The notes beneath the pieces are model-generated. The model was not told the DNA's origin and made no database searches. It saw only the letters and a program-made list of their open reading frames with translations. A DNA stretch of 64,000 bases from Anaerolineales bacterium (lineage in GTDB: Bacteria > Chloroflexota > Anaerolineae > Anaerolineales > Villigracilaceae), in contig JAUQXA010000018.1 of the NCBI GenBank assembly GCA_030834895.1, forward strand, positions 413,964 through 477,963, written 5' to 3'. Every line of letters starts with the position of its first letter. Positions within the stretch are counted from its first letter, which is position 1. The position numbers were made by a program, and so were the translations under genes. This document shows positions 29,758 to 37,781 of this stretch, piece after piece.

Positions 29758-31515
29758 ATGGCATCCTCCCTGGTTGACGGCAACTCCATTCTGGCTGTAG
29801 ATGTTGGCGCGGCAAATACGCGCGCGGTCATGTTCGACGTGGTCGAAGGCGAATATCGCTTTGTGGCTTCCGGCATTGCGCCCTCAACTGCGGAAGCTCC
29901 TGTCAAGGATGTGAGCGAAGGCGTTCGGAATGCGATCATCAACCTGCAAACGATTTTGGGAAAGTCCCTGCTGGATGATTCGCGTGACCTGATCACCCCC
30001 AGCCAGCCCAACGGTTCAGGTGTGGATGGACTGGTTGTTACCATCTCCGCCGGACCACCCATCAAGGCGGCTGTTGTGGGCCTGTTAAAGGATGTCTCGC
30101 TCGAAAGCGCGCGCAAGTTAACCGAGTCCACTTATGCGCGGGTGGTGGAAACCCTCAGCTTGAATGACCGTCGCAAGCCCGACCAGCAGATCGATGCCCT
30201 GCTTCGCGTACAGCCAGATCTGATCGTCGTTACCGGCGGCACGGATGGCGGCGCGTCACGCTCGATCCAAAAATTGCTCGAACCGATTGGGCTTGCGGGC
30301 TTTATTCTGCCAAAGGAAAAATTGCCCGCCATTCTTTATGCTGGAAACGAAAAAGTTGCCGAGGAAATCAAATCCCTGATCGGTTCCTTCGCTTCCGTAT
30401 TGCACCTCAGCCCAAACGTACGCCCCTCGCTCGAAACGGAAGACCTTGAACCGGCCAAGCATGAATTGGCTCGCATGGTAGTCAACGTTCGCAAGCGCCA
30501 GATCAAGGGCGTGGATGTGCTTGACCTATGGTCTGGCGGGCACATGCTTCCAACCGCCTATGCCACCGGACGTATGGTGCGCTTTTTGTCGAAGGTCTAC
30601 AGCACTGAAAAGGGAATTTTGAGCATAGACCTGGGCGCCTCAGCTGCTGTCATTTCCGCCGGTTTCAAGGACAAGTCCACGCTCAATGTGTATCCGCAAT
30701 TTGGATTGGGTGAGAATTTGGCCGGGCTGCTCAACTACACCACACTCGGAGACATCCTGCGCTGGTCACCCCTGGATATTTCCGAGGGCGTGTTGCGCGA
30801 TTATTTGTATCAAAAATCGTTGTACCCATCCACCATCGCCGCCACAAAAGAAGATTTCGCCATAGCCCAGTCGGTTGCGCGGCAGGTATTGTATCTTGCA
30901 ATGCAATCCGCCCGCCGTGATTTTCCACGCAACGTTCCGCATATCAAGCAATCATTATCCCCGCTTTTCGATCCGATTCTGGCGGGGGGCGGCGCATTGA
31001 GCGACGCCGCGCGCCCTGGTTATGGACTGCTTTTGCTTCTTGACACCCTCCAGCCTGTCGGTGTGACCACGGTCATCCTCGATCAAAACAACCTCCTGCC
31101 TTTGTTGGGCGTGGCTGCCGCACAGAACAACATCCTCCCGGTGCAGGTGATCGAATCCGGCGCATTCCTCAGCGTTGGTACCGTGGTTGTGCCGGTTGTC
31201 TCGGCGCATTATGGCACACCCATTTTGCGGGCAACCCTGACTTATGCAAATGGTTCTGAAGCGCGGGTGGATTTGAAATTTGGAGGACTTGAGTCCCTGC
31301 CGTTGTCGAGCGGCGAATCCGGCAAGTTGACCATCCAATGCCTGCGCGGCGCGGACATTGGTTTTGGACCTGGTCGCGGCGGCACAATCCCTGTCACTGG
31401 CGGCGCGTTGGGTGTTGTTTTCGATGGGCGTGGACGCCCGTTGGACCTGCCGTCCGACCCTGTGCGTCGTCGTGAATTGATCAAAAAGTGGAATTGGACT
31501 CTCGGAGGCGAATAG
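29758..31515 (+). CDS. MutL/GlmL-like ASKHA-fold ATPase
   Basis: 585 residues. SILAVDVGAANTRAVMFDVV is a phosphate-1 motif of the actin/Hsp70/sugar-kinase superfamily, VVTGGTDGGAS and GILSIDLGASAAVISAG are the further nucleotide loops. Overall order resembles the MutL (GlmL) family, known as an accessory gene next to glutamate mutase in clostridia. No glutamate mutase is nearby; instead it lies among membrane proteins, more like the use of PilM/FtsA-type ATPases in envelope machines. I infer an ATP-dependent assembly role. Confidence 0.75.
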   Translation: MASSLVDGNSILAVDVGAANTRAVMFDVVEGEYRFVASGIAPSTAEAPVKDVSEGVRNAIINLQTILGKSLLDDSRDLITPSQPNGSGVDGLVVTISAGPPIKAAVVGLLKDVSLESARKLTESTYARVVETLSLNDRRKPDQQIDALLRVQPDLIVVTGGTDGGASRSIQKLLEPIGLAGFILPKEKLPAILYAGNEKVAEEIKSLIGSFASVLHLSPNVRPSLETEDLEPAKHELARMVVNVRKRQIKGVDVLDLWSGGHMLPTAYATGRMVRFLSKVYSTEKGILSIDLGASAAVISAGFKDKSTLNVYPQFGLGENLAGLLNYTTLGDILRWSPLDISEGVLRDYLYQKSLYPSTIAATKEDFAIAQSVARQVLYLAMQSARRDFPRNVPHIKQSLSPLFDPILAGGGALSDAARPGYGLLLLLDTLQPVGVTTVILDQNNLLPLLGVAAAQNNILPVQVIESGAFLSVGTVVVPVVSAHYGTPILRATLTYANGSEARVDLKFGGLESLPLSSGESGKLTIQCLRGADIGFGPGRGGTIPVTGGALGVVFDGRGRPLDLPSDPVRRRELIKKWNWTLGGE

Positions 31516-31519
31516 ACTC

Positions 31520-32575
31520 ATGCAGGCGCCCGTACATCACATTACCGGTTTTGCTTCCATCATGCGCGAACGGCTTTTGCCGGTGCCCGGCACAGTGCTT
31601 GCGCGGGTTGGTCAAAAGGTCAGTCCGAGTGACGCGATTGCCGAAGCCACCTGGTCGCGTGATCATATCCTGTTAAATGTCGCGCGGACTTTGGGCGTCA
31701 GCCCGGCCATGGCAGACCGCCTCATCAAATGTAAGATCAATGACCGCCTTGCAGCCAGCACCGAGATTGCTGTTGGCAAGGGATTGTTCCCACGGAGTGT
31801 TGTCGCTCCACGAGATGGACGGGTAGTTGCTGTAGGCGACGGACAGGTGTTGATGGAGACAGGTGAGGCGAAAATGGAGTTGCGCGCCGGCATTTCCGGC
31901 ACAGTGATCGAAATCTTTCAAAATCGTGGCGCGGTAATCCAGACTTCCGGCGCGCTTGTGCAGGGTGTGTGGGGGAATGGACGCATTGATTCAGGGTTGC
32001 TGGTAAATCTTGCCGAACAGCCGGACGGTGTGTTGACCTCCGGGCGGCTGGATGTGAGCATGCGCGGTTTTGTCATTTTGGGAGGCATGATCAAGGACGC
32101 CGAAGTGCTCAAAGCCGCCGCCGACCTGCCTGTGCGCGGCTTGATCCTTTCGAGTTTATACCCGTCTCTCATCCCACAGGCGCGTGAAATGCGTTACCCA
32201 ATTGTTGTGACCGATGGTTTTGGCGCCCTGCCAATGAACTCGGCCGCGTACAAGCTTCTCAGTACGAATATCAAGCGTGAAGTCACTGTGAACGCGGAAA
32301 CACGCGATCGTTACAGCGGGGCCTGCCCCGAGATCATTATTTCCCTGCCTGTAACTTCCGATGCGCCTCCCCTGCATGAAGTGACGACATTTGTCACCGG
32401 TCTCCAGGTTCGTATGAGGCGGCCGCCCGCCCTTGGGATGATTGGCTCGATCACGGCCGTCAAACCTGGACTGACCATTCTCCCCAGTGGTTTGCGCGCT
32501 CCCGTGGCGGAAGTCAAGCTTGAGAATGGCGAAACGATAATTGCGCCTCTCATAAACCTTGAAGTTGTGGGATAA
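31520..32575 (+). CDS. Protein of unknown function with lipoyl-like beta repeats
   Basis: 351 residues, no signal peptide or clear membrane helix. The first half has sandwich-like beta segments reminiscent of biotinyl/lipoyl hairpins (VVAPRDGRVVAVGDGQVLME, LRAGISGTVIEIFQNRGAVI), but no lipoylatable Lys. The middle has an alpha/beta region (VRGLILSSLYPSLIPQA, YPIVVTDGFGALPMN), and the end is a small beta domain (MIGSITAVKPGLTILPSGLR). It is 4 nt after the MutL-like gene, so they probably work together; perhaps a peripheral adaptor. Not recognised as a known family. Confidence 0.7.
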   Translation: MQAPVHHITGFASIMRERLLPVPGTVLARVGQKVSPSDAIAEATWSRDHILLNVARTLGVSPAMADRLIKCKINDRLAASTEIAVGKGLFPRSVVAPRDGRVVAVGDGQVLMETGEAKMELRAGISGTVIEIFQNRGAVIQTSGALVQGVWGNGRIDSGLLVNLAEQPDGVLTSGRLDVSMRGFVILGGMIKDAEVLKAAADLPVRGLILSSLYPSLIPQAREMRYPIVVTDGFGALPMNSAAYKLLSTNIKREVTVNAETRDRYSGACPEIIISLPVTSDAPPLHEVTTFVTGLQVRMRRPPALGMIGSITAVKPGLTILPSGLRAPVAEVKLENGETIIAPLINLEVVG

Positions 32576-32675
32576 TATCCGCTAACTTATTGTACAATTC
32601 CGTTATTCTTAAGGAATAACTGAAAATTTGAGATCATGCGCGACAGATTATGAATCATAACCAGGAGAGTGCTTG

Positions 32676-33257
32676 ATGTCTTTCGATGATAACACTTCAA
32701 CAGATGATTTTGGCGAGGCCCCGCTTCCAGAGGAATCGAACAATAACCGCACGTTCATGATTGCGGTCGGCATTTTGGGCGGGATTATATTGATCTCCAT
32801 TGCTTGTCTTGCTGGTGTGCTGGTATACAATCGAAGCCGGACGGCAACACAACAGGCGGATGCAATCAGCGCTGCCACTCAAACATCAGCCGCCGCAATT
32901 GCAACCGTTAACGCAGCTCTGACCTCCACCTTCGAAGCGTCCATTATGCCCACGACCACGATGACACCGCCTCCCACCCCAACGCGACCTGTTGCTGCCG
33001 AACCCTCCGCAACCGGTACACCCAACCTAGCCATGGGACTGGCAGGGACTCAAGCCGCCGCTACCGCCACCGTCGGCGCTGCATACACCCAGGCTGCCAT
33101 TGCCCTAAGTTTTACTCCCATGCCGACCACAACGGCTTTGGCTGGCACGGGTTTTGCCGACGAGTACGGATTGCCCGGTCTTGTAGTGATGGCACTCGCC
33201 TTCGTGATCGTTATCCTGTTTGCGCGCAGGCTGAGAACAGCGCCCACGACCAGGTAA
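32676..33257 (+). CDS. Membrane protein with Thr/Ala-rich stalk and LAGTG sorting-like signal
   Basis: 193 residues. Acidic cytoplasmic N-terminus, helix about 27-51, then a low-complexity Thr/Ala/Pro segment (60-150) likely outside, then LAGTG at 155-159, a short spacer, a hydrophobic stretch (GLVVMALAFVIVILF) and ARRLR. LAxTG plus hydrophobic segment plus Arg is the shape of a class E sortase signal, and a sortase gene lies at 37782-38690. The first helix would need to act as an uncleaved signal. I prefer ATG 32676 over TTG 32673; CCAGGAGAG is upstream. It probably ends the unknown operon; terminator at 33277. Confidence 0.7.
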   Translation: MSFDDNTSTDDFGEAPLPEESNNNRTFMIAVGILGGIILISIACLAGVLVYNRSRTATQQADAISAATQTSAAAIATVNAALTSTFEASIMPTTTMTPPPTPTRPVAAEPSATGTPNLAMGLAGTQAAATATVGAAYTQAAIALSFTPMPTTTALAGTGFADEYGLPGLVVMALAFVIVILFARRLRTAPTTR

Positions 33258-33276
33258 AGTCACTCTCGAAAAAATC

Positions 33277-33305
33277 AGGGCTGTCCTAAAAAGGACAGCC
33301 CTTTG
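33277..33305. terminator. Bidirectional terminator
   Basis: AGGGCTGTCCT (33277-33287), loop AAAA, AGGACAGCCCT (33292-33302), then TTG; A-run on the left side serves the minus-strand gene. Confidence 0.85.
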
Positions 33306-33312
33306 CCTTTAA

Positions 33313-33951
33313 TTATCCAAATCGTTCCTCACGCCAGACATCGGCACGGTTGTGATAACCAGCCTGTTCCCAAAATCCGCGTTTGTCCCGCGGCATGAAC
33401 TCAAGCGACCTCAACCATTTGGCTCCCTTCCAAAGATAGGGCGTTTCCAGGCTGCTTTTTTCTGGGATGAACCCCACCATCCCGCGCAGGGGATAGCCGT
33501 GATCGGGCGTGATCGGTTCGCCGTCCAGGTGGGTGGCAAGCAGGAAGTTTTCCTGCAAAACGACCTCAAGCGGCAGGTTTACGGTGAAGCCATATTCGGC
33601 GTGCTGCATCACATGGGTGGCGGTCGGCTTGATCTTGATGATACCCTGCTCGACCAGTGTCTTCACCGAAACGCCCTCCCAAACCGTATCTGCCTTGCTC
33701 CAGCGAGTGACGCAGTGGATGTCCATTTTGACCTTTGTGCGCGGCAATTGGTTGAACTCATCCCACGTCCAGCGTTTTTCTTCTTCCACCTCACCCCAGA
33801 TGCGCAAATCCCATGTGGCGGGGTTAAACGGCGGCACGGGTCCGTAATGCAAAACGGGGAATTTCAATGTCAGGGACTGTCCAGGTGGGAGCCGCCCTTC
33901 GTTGCGGATTCGCTCCTCCTCCTTGCGGCGGTCTAAATCAAATGGGAACAT
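33313..33951 (-). CDS. Sulfite-oxidase-family molybdopterin oxidoreductase
   Basis: 212 residues, a single molybdopterin domain of the SUOX/MsrP superfamily. MDIHCVTRWSKADTVWEGV carries the Mo-coordinating Cys, and TVNLPLEVVLQENFLLATHLDGEPITPDHGYPLR is the conserved second half. Short forms like this (YuiH-like) have no dimerisation domain. No Tat or Sec signal at the chosen start, so location and partner are uncertain. mobA at 57083 would provide a guanylylated cofactor if needed, although this family normally uses plain Mo-MPT. Confidence 0.85.
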   Translation of the reverse strand: MFPFDLDRRKEEERIRNEGRLPPGQSLTLKFPVLHYGPVPPFNPATWDLRIWGEVEEEKRWTWDEFNQLPRTKVKMDIHCVTRWSKADTVWEGVSVKTLVEQGIIKIKPTATHVMQHAEYGFTVNLPLEVVLQENFLLATHLDGEPITPDHGYPLRGMVGFIPEKSSLETPYLWKGAKWLRSLEFMPRDKRGFWEQAGYHNRADVWREERFG

Positions 33952-34112
33952 AATTTGCCTCGCTTTCTAAAACCATAAAATCTGCCCTATAGACTTCGTC
34001 TGCCCGGTGGATGTTACCCATGAAAGATTATAGGTTTCTTAAGCCCGCCATTGCTCCCTTGAATTTTGATTGCACTTACAAAACTGATTGTATGATTTAT
34101 GTTGAACCCTTT

Positions 34113-34118
34113 TATAAT
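34113..34118 (+). promoter_or_regulatory. -10 box for the channel gene
   Basis: TATAAT 27 nt before the ATG, with TTGTAT (34088-34093) as a weak -35 at 19 nt; ribosome-binding site GAGGAG follows. Confidence 0.5.
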
Positions 34119-34145
34119 AGCCGCAATTATACGTGAGGAGCGAAA

Positions 34146-36038
34146 ATGAAGTCCCCTACTTTTAAACAACGTTTTCAATATTGGTTCGATAATTACATGT
34201 CACGCGGCGCGGGGGCATTGATCACCGCCCTGTTTATTCTGTCTGCCATCATTATTTTTGTTGTGGCACTGATCGTCAAAATCACGGGCAGCGCCCCCAA
34301 CGATGAGACCTTGTACGATCTGGTTTGGATGGCGCTTCTGCGCACCCTCGACTCAGGCACGATGGGCGGCGACAGTGGCAGTTTCTTTTTCATGTTGATG
34401 ATGCTGGCGGTGACGTTCGGCGGTATCTTCGTCGTCAGCGCGTTGATCGGTATCATCAACAACGGGCTGGAGGATAAACTCGACGAACTCCGCAAGGGGC
34501 GTTCCGCCGTTCTTGAGAATGACCACACCCTCATCCTCGGCTGGAATTCGCAGGTCTTTACCATCATCTCGGAGTTGATCCTCGCCAACGAAAGCCGTAA
34601 GAACGGTGCGGTGCTTGTCGTGCTGGCAGATCAGGATAAGGTCGAAATGGAGGATGCGATTGCTGAACGCATTCCCGACACAAAGAACACACGCGTAATC
34701 TGCCGTTCGGGAAGCCCCATTGACCTGACCGACCTCGAAATTGCCAGCCCGCACACGGCGCGTTCCATCATCATCCTTGCCGAAGGCGACGACCCCGACA
34801 CGCACGTCATCAAGTCGGTGCTGGCGCTCACCAACAATCCCAATCGCCGCGAAGCGCCGTATCACATCGTCACCCAAATCCGCGACCCGAAGAACATGGA
34901 CGTGGTCAGAATGCTCGGCGTGAAGGATGTCGTCCAGCCGATTCTCACCAACGAACTCATTGCCCGCGTCGTGGCGCAGACCTCCCGCCAGAGCGGCTTG
35001 TCCATCGTTTACACCGAACTCATGAACTTTGGCGGCGACGAAATCTACTTCAAGCATGAGCCTGAACTTTCGGGCAAGACCTACGGTGAAGCCCTGCTTG
35101 CTTTTGAATCTTCCACACTGATGGGCATTCGCAAGGCGGACGGAACCATCGCCATGAGTCCCGCTGTGGATACTCGAATCGAATCGGGCGACCAGGTTTT
35201 CGTGATTGCGGAAGACGACGACAAGATCAAACTGTCCGCAGCGCGTCCCCAACTCGACGAGAGCCTGATCCAGCCTGCGGGGAGCGGATCCAAGCCCAAG
35301 CCGGAGAAGGCGCTCATCCTCGGCTGGAATCGCTCCGGGTCCACCATCATCCGCGAGTTGGACAATTACGTCGCCAAAGGCTCGCAGGTGACGATTGTTT
35401 CAAATATCGAAGATTTGGAAGACCAGCTCCGTGCCGAGGTTGGCAAATTGAAGAATCAAAAAGTGGTGGTGCAGGAAGGCGACATCCGCGACCGTGACCT
35501 GCTCGAAAGCCTCGAAGCCTCGGAATACGACCACGTGATTGTGCTGGCGTACAGCCATCTCGAACAGCAGGAAGCGGATGCGATCACCCTCGTCACCCTG
35601 CTTCACCTGCGCGACATCGCCGAACATGACGAGACGCCGTTCTCAATCATCAGCGAGATGCTCGACCTGCGCAACCGCGAACTCGCCGAAGCCGCCAAGG
35701 TAGATGACTTCATCGTCAGCGAACACCTGATCAGTTTGATGATGTCCCAGCTTTCGGAGAATGCGGAACTGCTCGGAGTTTTCACTGACATGTTCGACCC
35801 CGAAGGCGCCGAAATTTACCTCAAGCCTGTTGCGGACTACGTCAAGCCCGGTCAACCCGTCAACTTCTACACCGTCACCGAAGCCGCCCGCCGTCGCGGC
35901 GAGACCGCCATCGGCTACCGCTTGATGAGAGAAAGCCGCGACGCCGAGAAGTCATACGGTGTCCGTACCAACCCGAAGAAGTCCGAGCGTGTGACCTTCT
36001 CACCTGAAGACAAGGTGATTGTCATTTCGGAAGGGTAA
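34146..36038 (+). CDS. CASTOR/POLLUX-like ion channel with two RCK (TrkA-N) modules
   Basis: 630 residues. Helix about 20-46, then a second membrane unit with a pore-like segment (ALLRTLDSGTMGGDSGSFF) and a pore-lining helix (about 80-105). Two Rossmann RCK modules follow, each opening with the same motif: TLILGWNSQVFTIISEL and ALILGWNRSGSTIIREL. The ILGWN form, the TrkA-C-like tails and the length are those of bacterial relatives of the plant nuclear cation channels CASTOR and DMI1/POLLUX. A cation channel gated by ligand binding to the RCK ring is likely; ion selectivity is not predictable here. Monocistronic. Confidence 0.87.
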   Translation: MKSPTFKQRFQYWFDNYMSRGAGALITALFILSAIIIFVVALIVKITGSAPNDETLYDLVWMALLRTLDSGTMGGDSGSFFFMLMMLAVTFGGIFVVSALIGIINNGLEDKLDELRKGRSAVLENDHTLILGWNSQVFTIISELILANESRKNGAVLVVLADQDKVEMEDAIAERIPDTKNTRVICRSGSPIDLTDLEIASPHTARSIIILAEGDDPDTHVIKSVLALTNNPNRREAPYHIVTQIRDPKNMDVVRMLGVKDVVQPILTNELIARVVAQTSRQSGLSIVYTELMNFGGDEIYFKHEPELSGKTYGEALLAFESSTLMGIRKADGTIAMSPAVDTRIESGDQVFVIAEDDDKIKLSAARPQLDESLIQPAGSGSKPKPEKALILGWNRSGSTIIRELDNYVAKGSQVTIVSNIEDLEDQLRAEVGKLKNQKVVVQEGDIRDRDLLESLEASEYDHVIVLAYSHLEQQEADAITLVTLLHLRDIAEHDETPFSIISEMLDLRNRELAEAAKVDDFIVSEHLISLMMSQLSENAELLGVFTDMFDPEGAEIYLKPVADYVKPGQPVNFYTVTEAARRRGETAIGYRLMRESRDAEKSYGVRTNPKKSERVTFSPEDKVIVISEG

Positions 36039-36044
36039 TTGACT

Positions 36045-36076
36045 GTAGGGGCGGAGTTACCCCGCCCCTACGGTTT
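36045..36076. terminator. Family C palindrome acting as terminator
   Basis: GTAGGGGCGG (36045-36054) and CCGCCCCTAC (36062-36071), followed by GGTTTTT. The right arm contains the rumA stop codon (minus strand), so both convergent genes end in this repeat. Confidence 0.75.
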
Positions 36077-37309
36077 TTCGAAAATCGAAATCGATTCGAT
36101 GTGATAGGTCTGGGGGAAAAGATCGAACGGAGTTACTTCCACCAAACGATAGCCCCCATTAATGAGCCTTGCCGCATCCCGCGCCAGTGTGGACGGGTCA
36201 CACGAGACATAGGCGATCATCTGCGGCTGGATTTTAATCAACGCATCCAGCGCGTGCCTTTCGATTCCCGCGCGTGGCGGATCAACAATCGCGTAGATCA
36301 CACTTGCAGTGTGACTTTTCAATGCGGGCAAAATCTCCTCTGCCGCGCCTTCGTAGAGTTCCACATTGTCGAACTCATCGAGGTTGAAGGCAAAATCCTC
36401 ACAGGCTGATTCCGAAGATTCAATACCGATGACTTTTTTACTTTTGCCCGCGAAGAACTTGCTAAAGAGTCCCGCGCCGCAGTAGATATCCAGTAAAGAA
36501 GTAGACAGGGAAACAGGTAGACAGGTCATCAGATGTTGAACCATTTTCTCTGCTATCTTCGTGTTGACTTGAAAGAACGTCCCAGCCGATACACGGAAGT
36601 CTTTGTCGAGGATGTTGAAAAAGAGATGATCTTCGCCCGCCAGCACAACGGGATGGTCGTCGAAGATATGCACCACGGAAACATCGGCTTCCACTTCGAG
36701 TTCGGGCGTTTCAGGTGATTCGGATTCCAACACGACCATCAAACCACCATCCGCGCCAGCGCGAAGGGAAACACGCTCCACCTCTGCATTGGATTCGAAT
36801 TGCAGGTCGCGCCAGAATGAATCAATGTCCGCTTGGGGCAGGTGGCATTCTTCGATGGGCAGGACGGCGTTTCCGCTGGAGTTGACAAATCCTATCTTGC
36901 CGTCTTCGGTCAGGTGAAACTGAACGTGGTTGCGGTAGTTCCATTCCAGCGGCGACGCGACCATCGGTTTGACGGGCGGATTCTCGATTTTTCCAATCCG
37001 CTGCAACTGGTCTCGCAAAATTTCGGTCTTTGCCGTCAATTGCTTTTCGTAGGGCAGGTTCTGGTAGTGACAGCCGCCGCATTCGGCAAAGTGCTTGCAT
37101 TTCGGCGCGATTCGGTCGGGTGAGGCTTTCAAGATTTCGAGCAGCTTTCCGCGCGCAAAGTTCTTTTTGTCCTCCGTCAATTCCACGCGGACTTGTTCGC
37201 CGGGCAAGCCAAACGGCACGAACACGGCGCGTCCGTCTGGGAGGCGTCCCATCGCCTCGCCGCCGTAGGTCAATTTTTCGAGGGCGATGTCAAAGACAGC
37301 AGATGTCAT
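36068..37309 (-). CDS. rlmD: 23S rRNA (uracil-5-)-methyltransferase, RumA/RlmD type
   Basis: 413 residues from ATG 37309. N-terminal TRAM domain (KLTYGGEAMGRLPDGRAVFV), [4Fe-4S] ligands Cys71, Cys77, Cys80 (CKHFAECGGC) and a later Cys in IEECHLP, SAM motif LLDIYCGAGLFS, and the catalytic pair DPPRAG and VSCDPSTLARD (nucleophile Cys). The family methylates U1939 or U747 in 23S rRNA; which site cannot be told, and RlmC/RlmD assignments outside proteobacteria are unreliable. The longer frame to 37420 is rejected because family homology begins at MTSAVF. A 56-residue frame overlaps its start. Confidence 0.9.
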   Translation of the reverse strand: MTSAVFDIALEKLTYGGEAMGRLPDGRAVFVPFGLPGEQVRVELTEDKKNFARGKLLEILKASPDRIAPKCKHFAECGGCHYQNLPYEKQLTAKTEILRDQLQRIGKIENPPVKPMVASPLEWNYRNHVQFHLTEDGKIGFVNSSGNAVLPIEECHLPQADIDSFWRDLQFESNAEVERVSLRAGADGGLMVVLESESPETPELEVEADVSVVHIFDDHPVVLAGEDHLFFNILDKDFRVSAGTFFQVNTKIAEKMVQHLMTCLPVSLSTSLLDIYCGAGLFSKFFAGKSKKVIGIESSESACEDFAFNLDEFDNVELYEGAAEEILPALKSHTASVIYAIVDPPRAGIERHALDALIKIQPQMIAYVSCDPSTLARDAARLINGGYRLVEVTPFDLFPQTYHIESISIFEKP

Positions 37310-37460
37310 TTTGGGAGTCCAAAAAGTCTTCCGTATCCAAAGCGTTGAACTCGTGCATAGATGGATTCTGGTAGTCGGAGCGCAGTAAAACAGCCGCCTT
37401 CCACATTTGGAAGCGGGCAAGGAAATTCTGTAACCTTGAAATCAAGTCCGTTGTTTTCAT
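37290..37460 (-). CDS. Possible 56-residue leaderless small ORF overlapping rlmD
   Basis: ATG 37460 is preceded by TATAAT with exactly 6 nt between, the same arrangement as several real genes here. The frame MKTTDLISRLQNFLARFQMW... runs 56 residues to a stop 20 nt inside rlmD, as a coupled leader peptide would. It has an amphipathic helix start and an acidic end, and matches nothing I recognise. It may instead simply mark the rlmD transcript's 5' end. Confidence 0.35.
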   Translation of the reverse strand: MKTTDLISRLQNFLARFQMWKAAVLLRSDYQNPSMHEFNALDTEDFLDSQNDICCL

Positions 37461-37466
37461 GCCTGT

Positions 37467-37472
37467 ATTATA
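37467..37472 (-). promoter_or_regulatory. -10 box for the small ORF/rlmD transcript
   Basis: TATAAT on the minus strand, 6 nt before ATG 37460. Confidence 0.5.
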
Positions 37473-37482
37473 TCTCCAACAA

Positions 37483-37517
37483 AAAGAGGAAAGGCTTGGA
37501 AACAGCCTTTCCTCTTT
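37483..37517 (-). terminator. Terminator after the 57-residue membrane protein gene
   Basis: AAAGAGGAAAGGCT (37483-37496) and AGCCTTTCCTCTTT (37504-37517); on the minus strand the stem is followed by TTTTTG. Confidence 0.8.
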
Positions 37518-37555
37518 CACCCCTTTGTGATCTTCGTGTCCTTCGTGTTTAAGAA

Positions 37556-37729
37556 CTATTTCAAGAAGAACGAGAGCGCCACCAGCGCAACGATAAAGAA
37601 GCCTGCGAGAAAACCGATGCGTTTGAGGTCTTTCTTCACCATGCTATAGTCGGGGTTAAACTCCTCACGCGTGGCAGGGGCGCTTGCAAACGATACGGGC
37701 TGGGATGCCCTTTTGTTTTTCTTAGCCAT
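37556..37729 (-). CDS. 57-residue single-helix membrane protein
   Basis: Reverse-complement frame from ATG 37729 (ribosome-binding site AAGGAGAAAT just upstream) to TAG at 37556. Sequence: basic start MAKKNKRASQ, a soluble segment EEFNPDYSMVKKDLKRIG, then one hydrophobic helix (FLAGFFIVALVALSFFLK). It is followed by a terminator and preceded by the sortase gene on the same strand, 52 nt away. Small one-helix proteins of this form occur in several Chloroflexota and Gram-positive genomes but I cannot assign a family. Confidence 0.75.
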   Translation of the reverse strand: MAKKNKRASQPVSFASAPATREEFNPDYSMVKKDLKRIGFLAGFFIVALVALSFFLK

Positions 37730-37781
37730 TTTTATTTCTCCTTCAAGAATGATTTGCGAAGTAATCTATGGAATAACTTCG

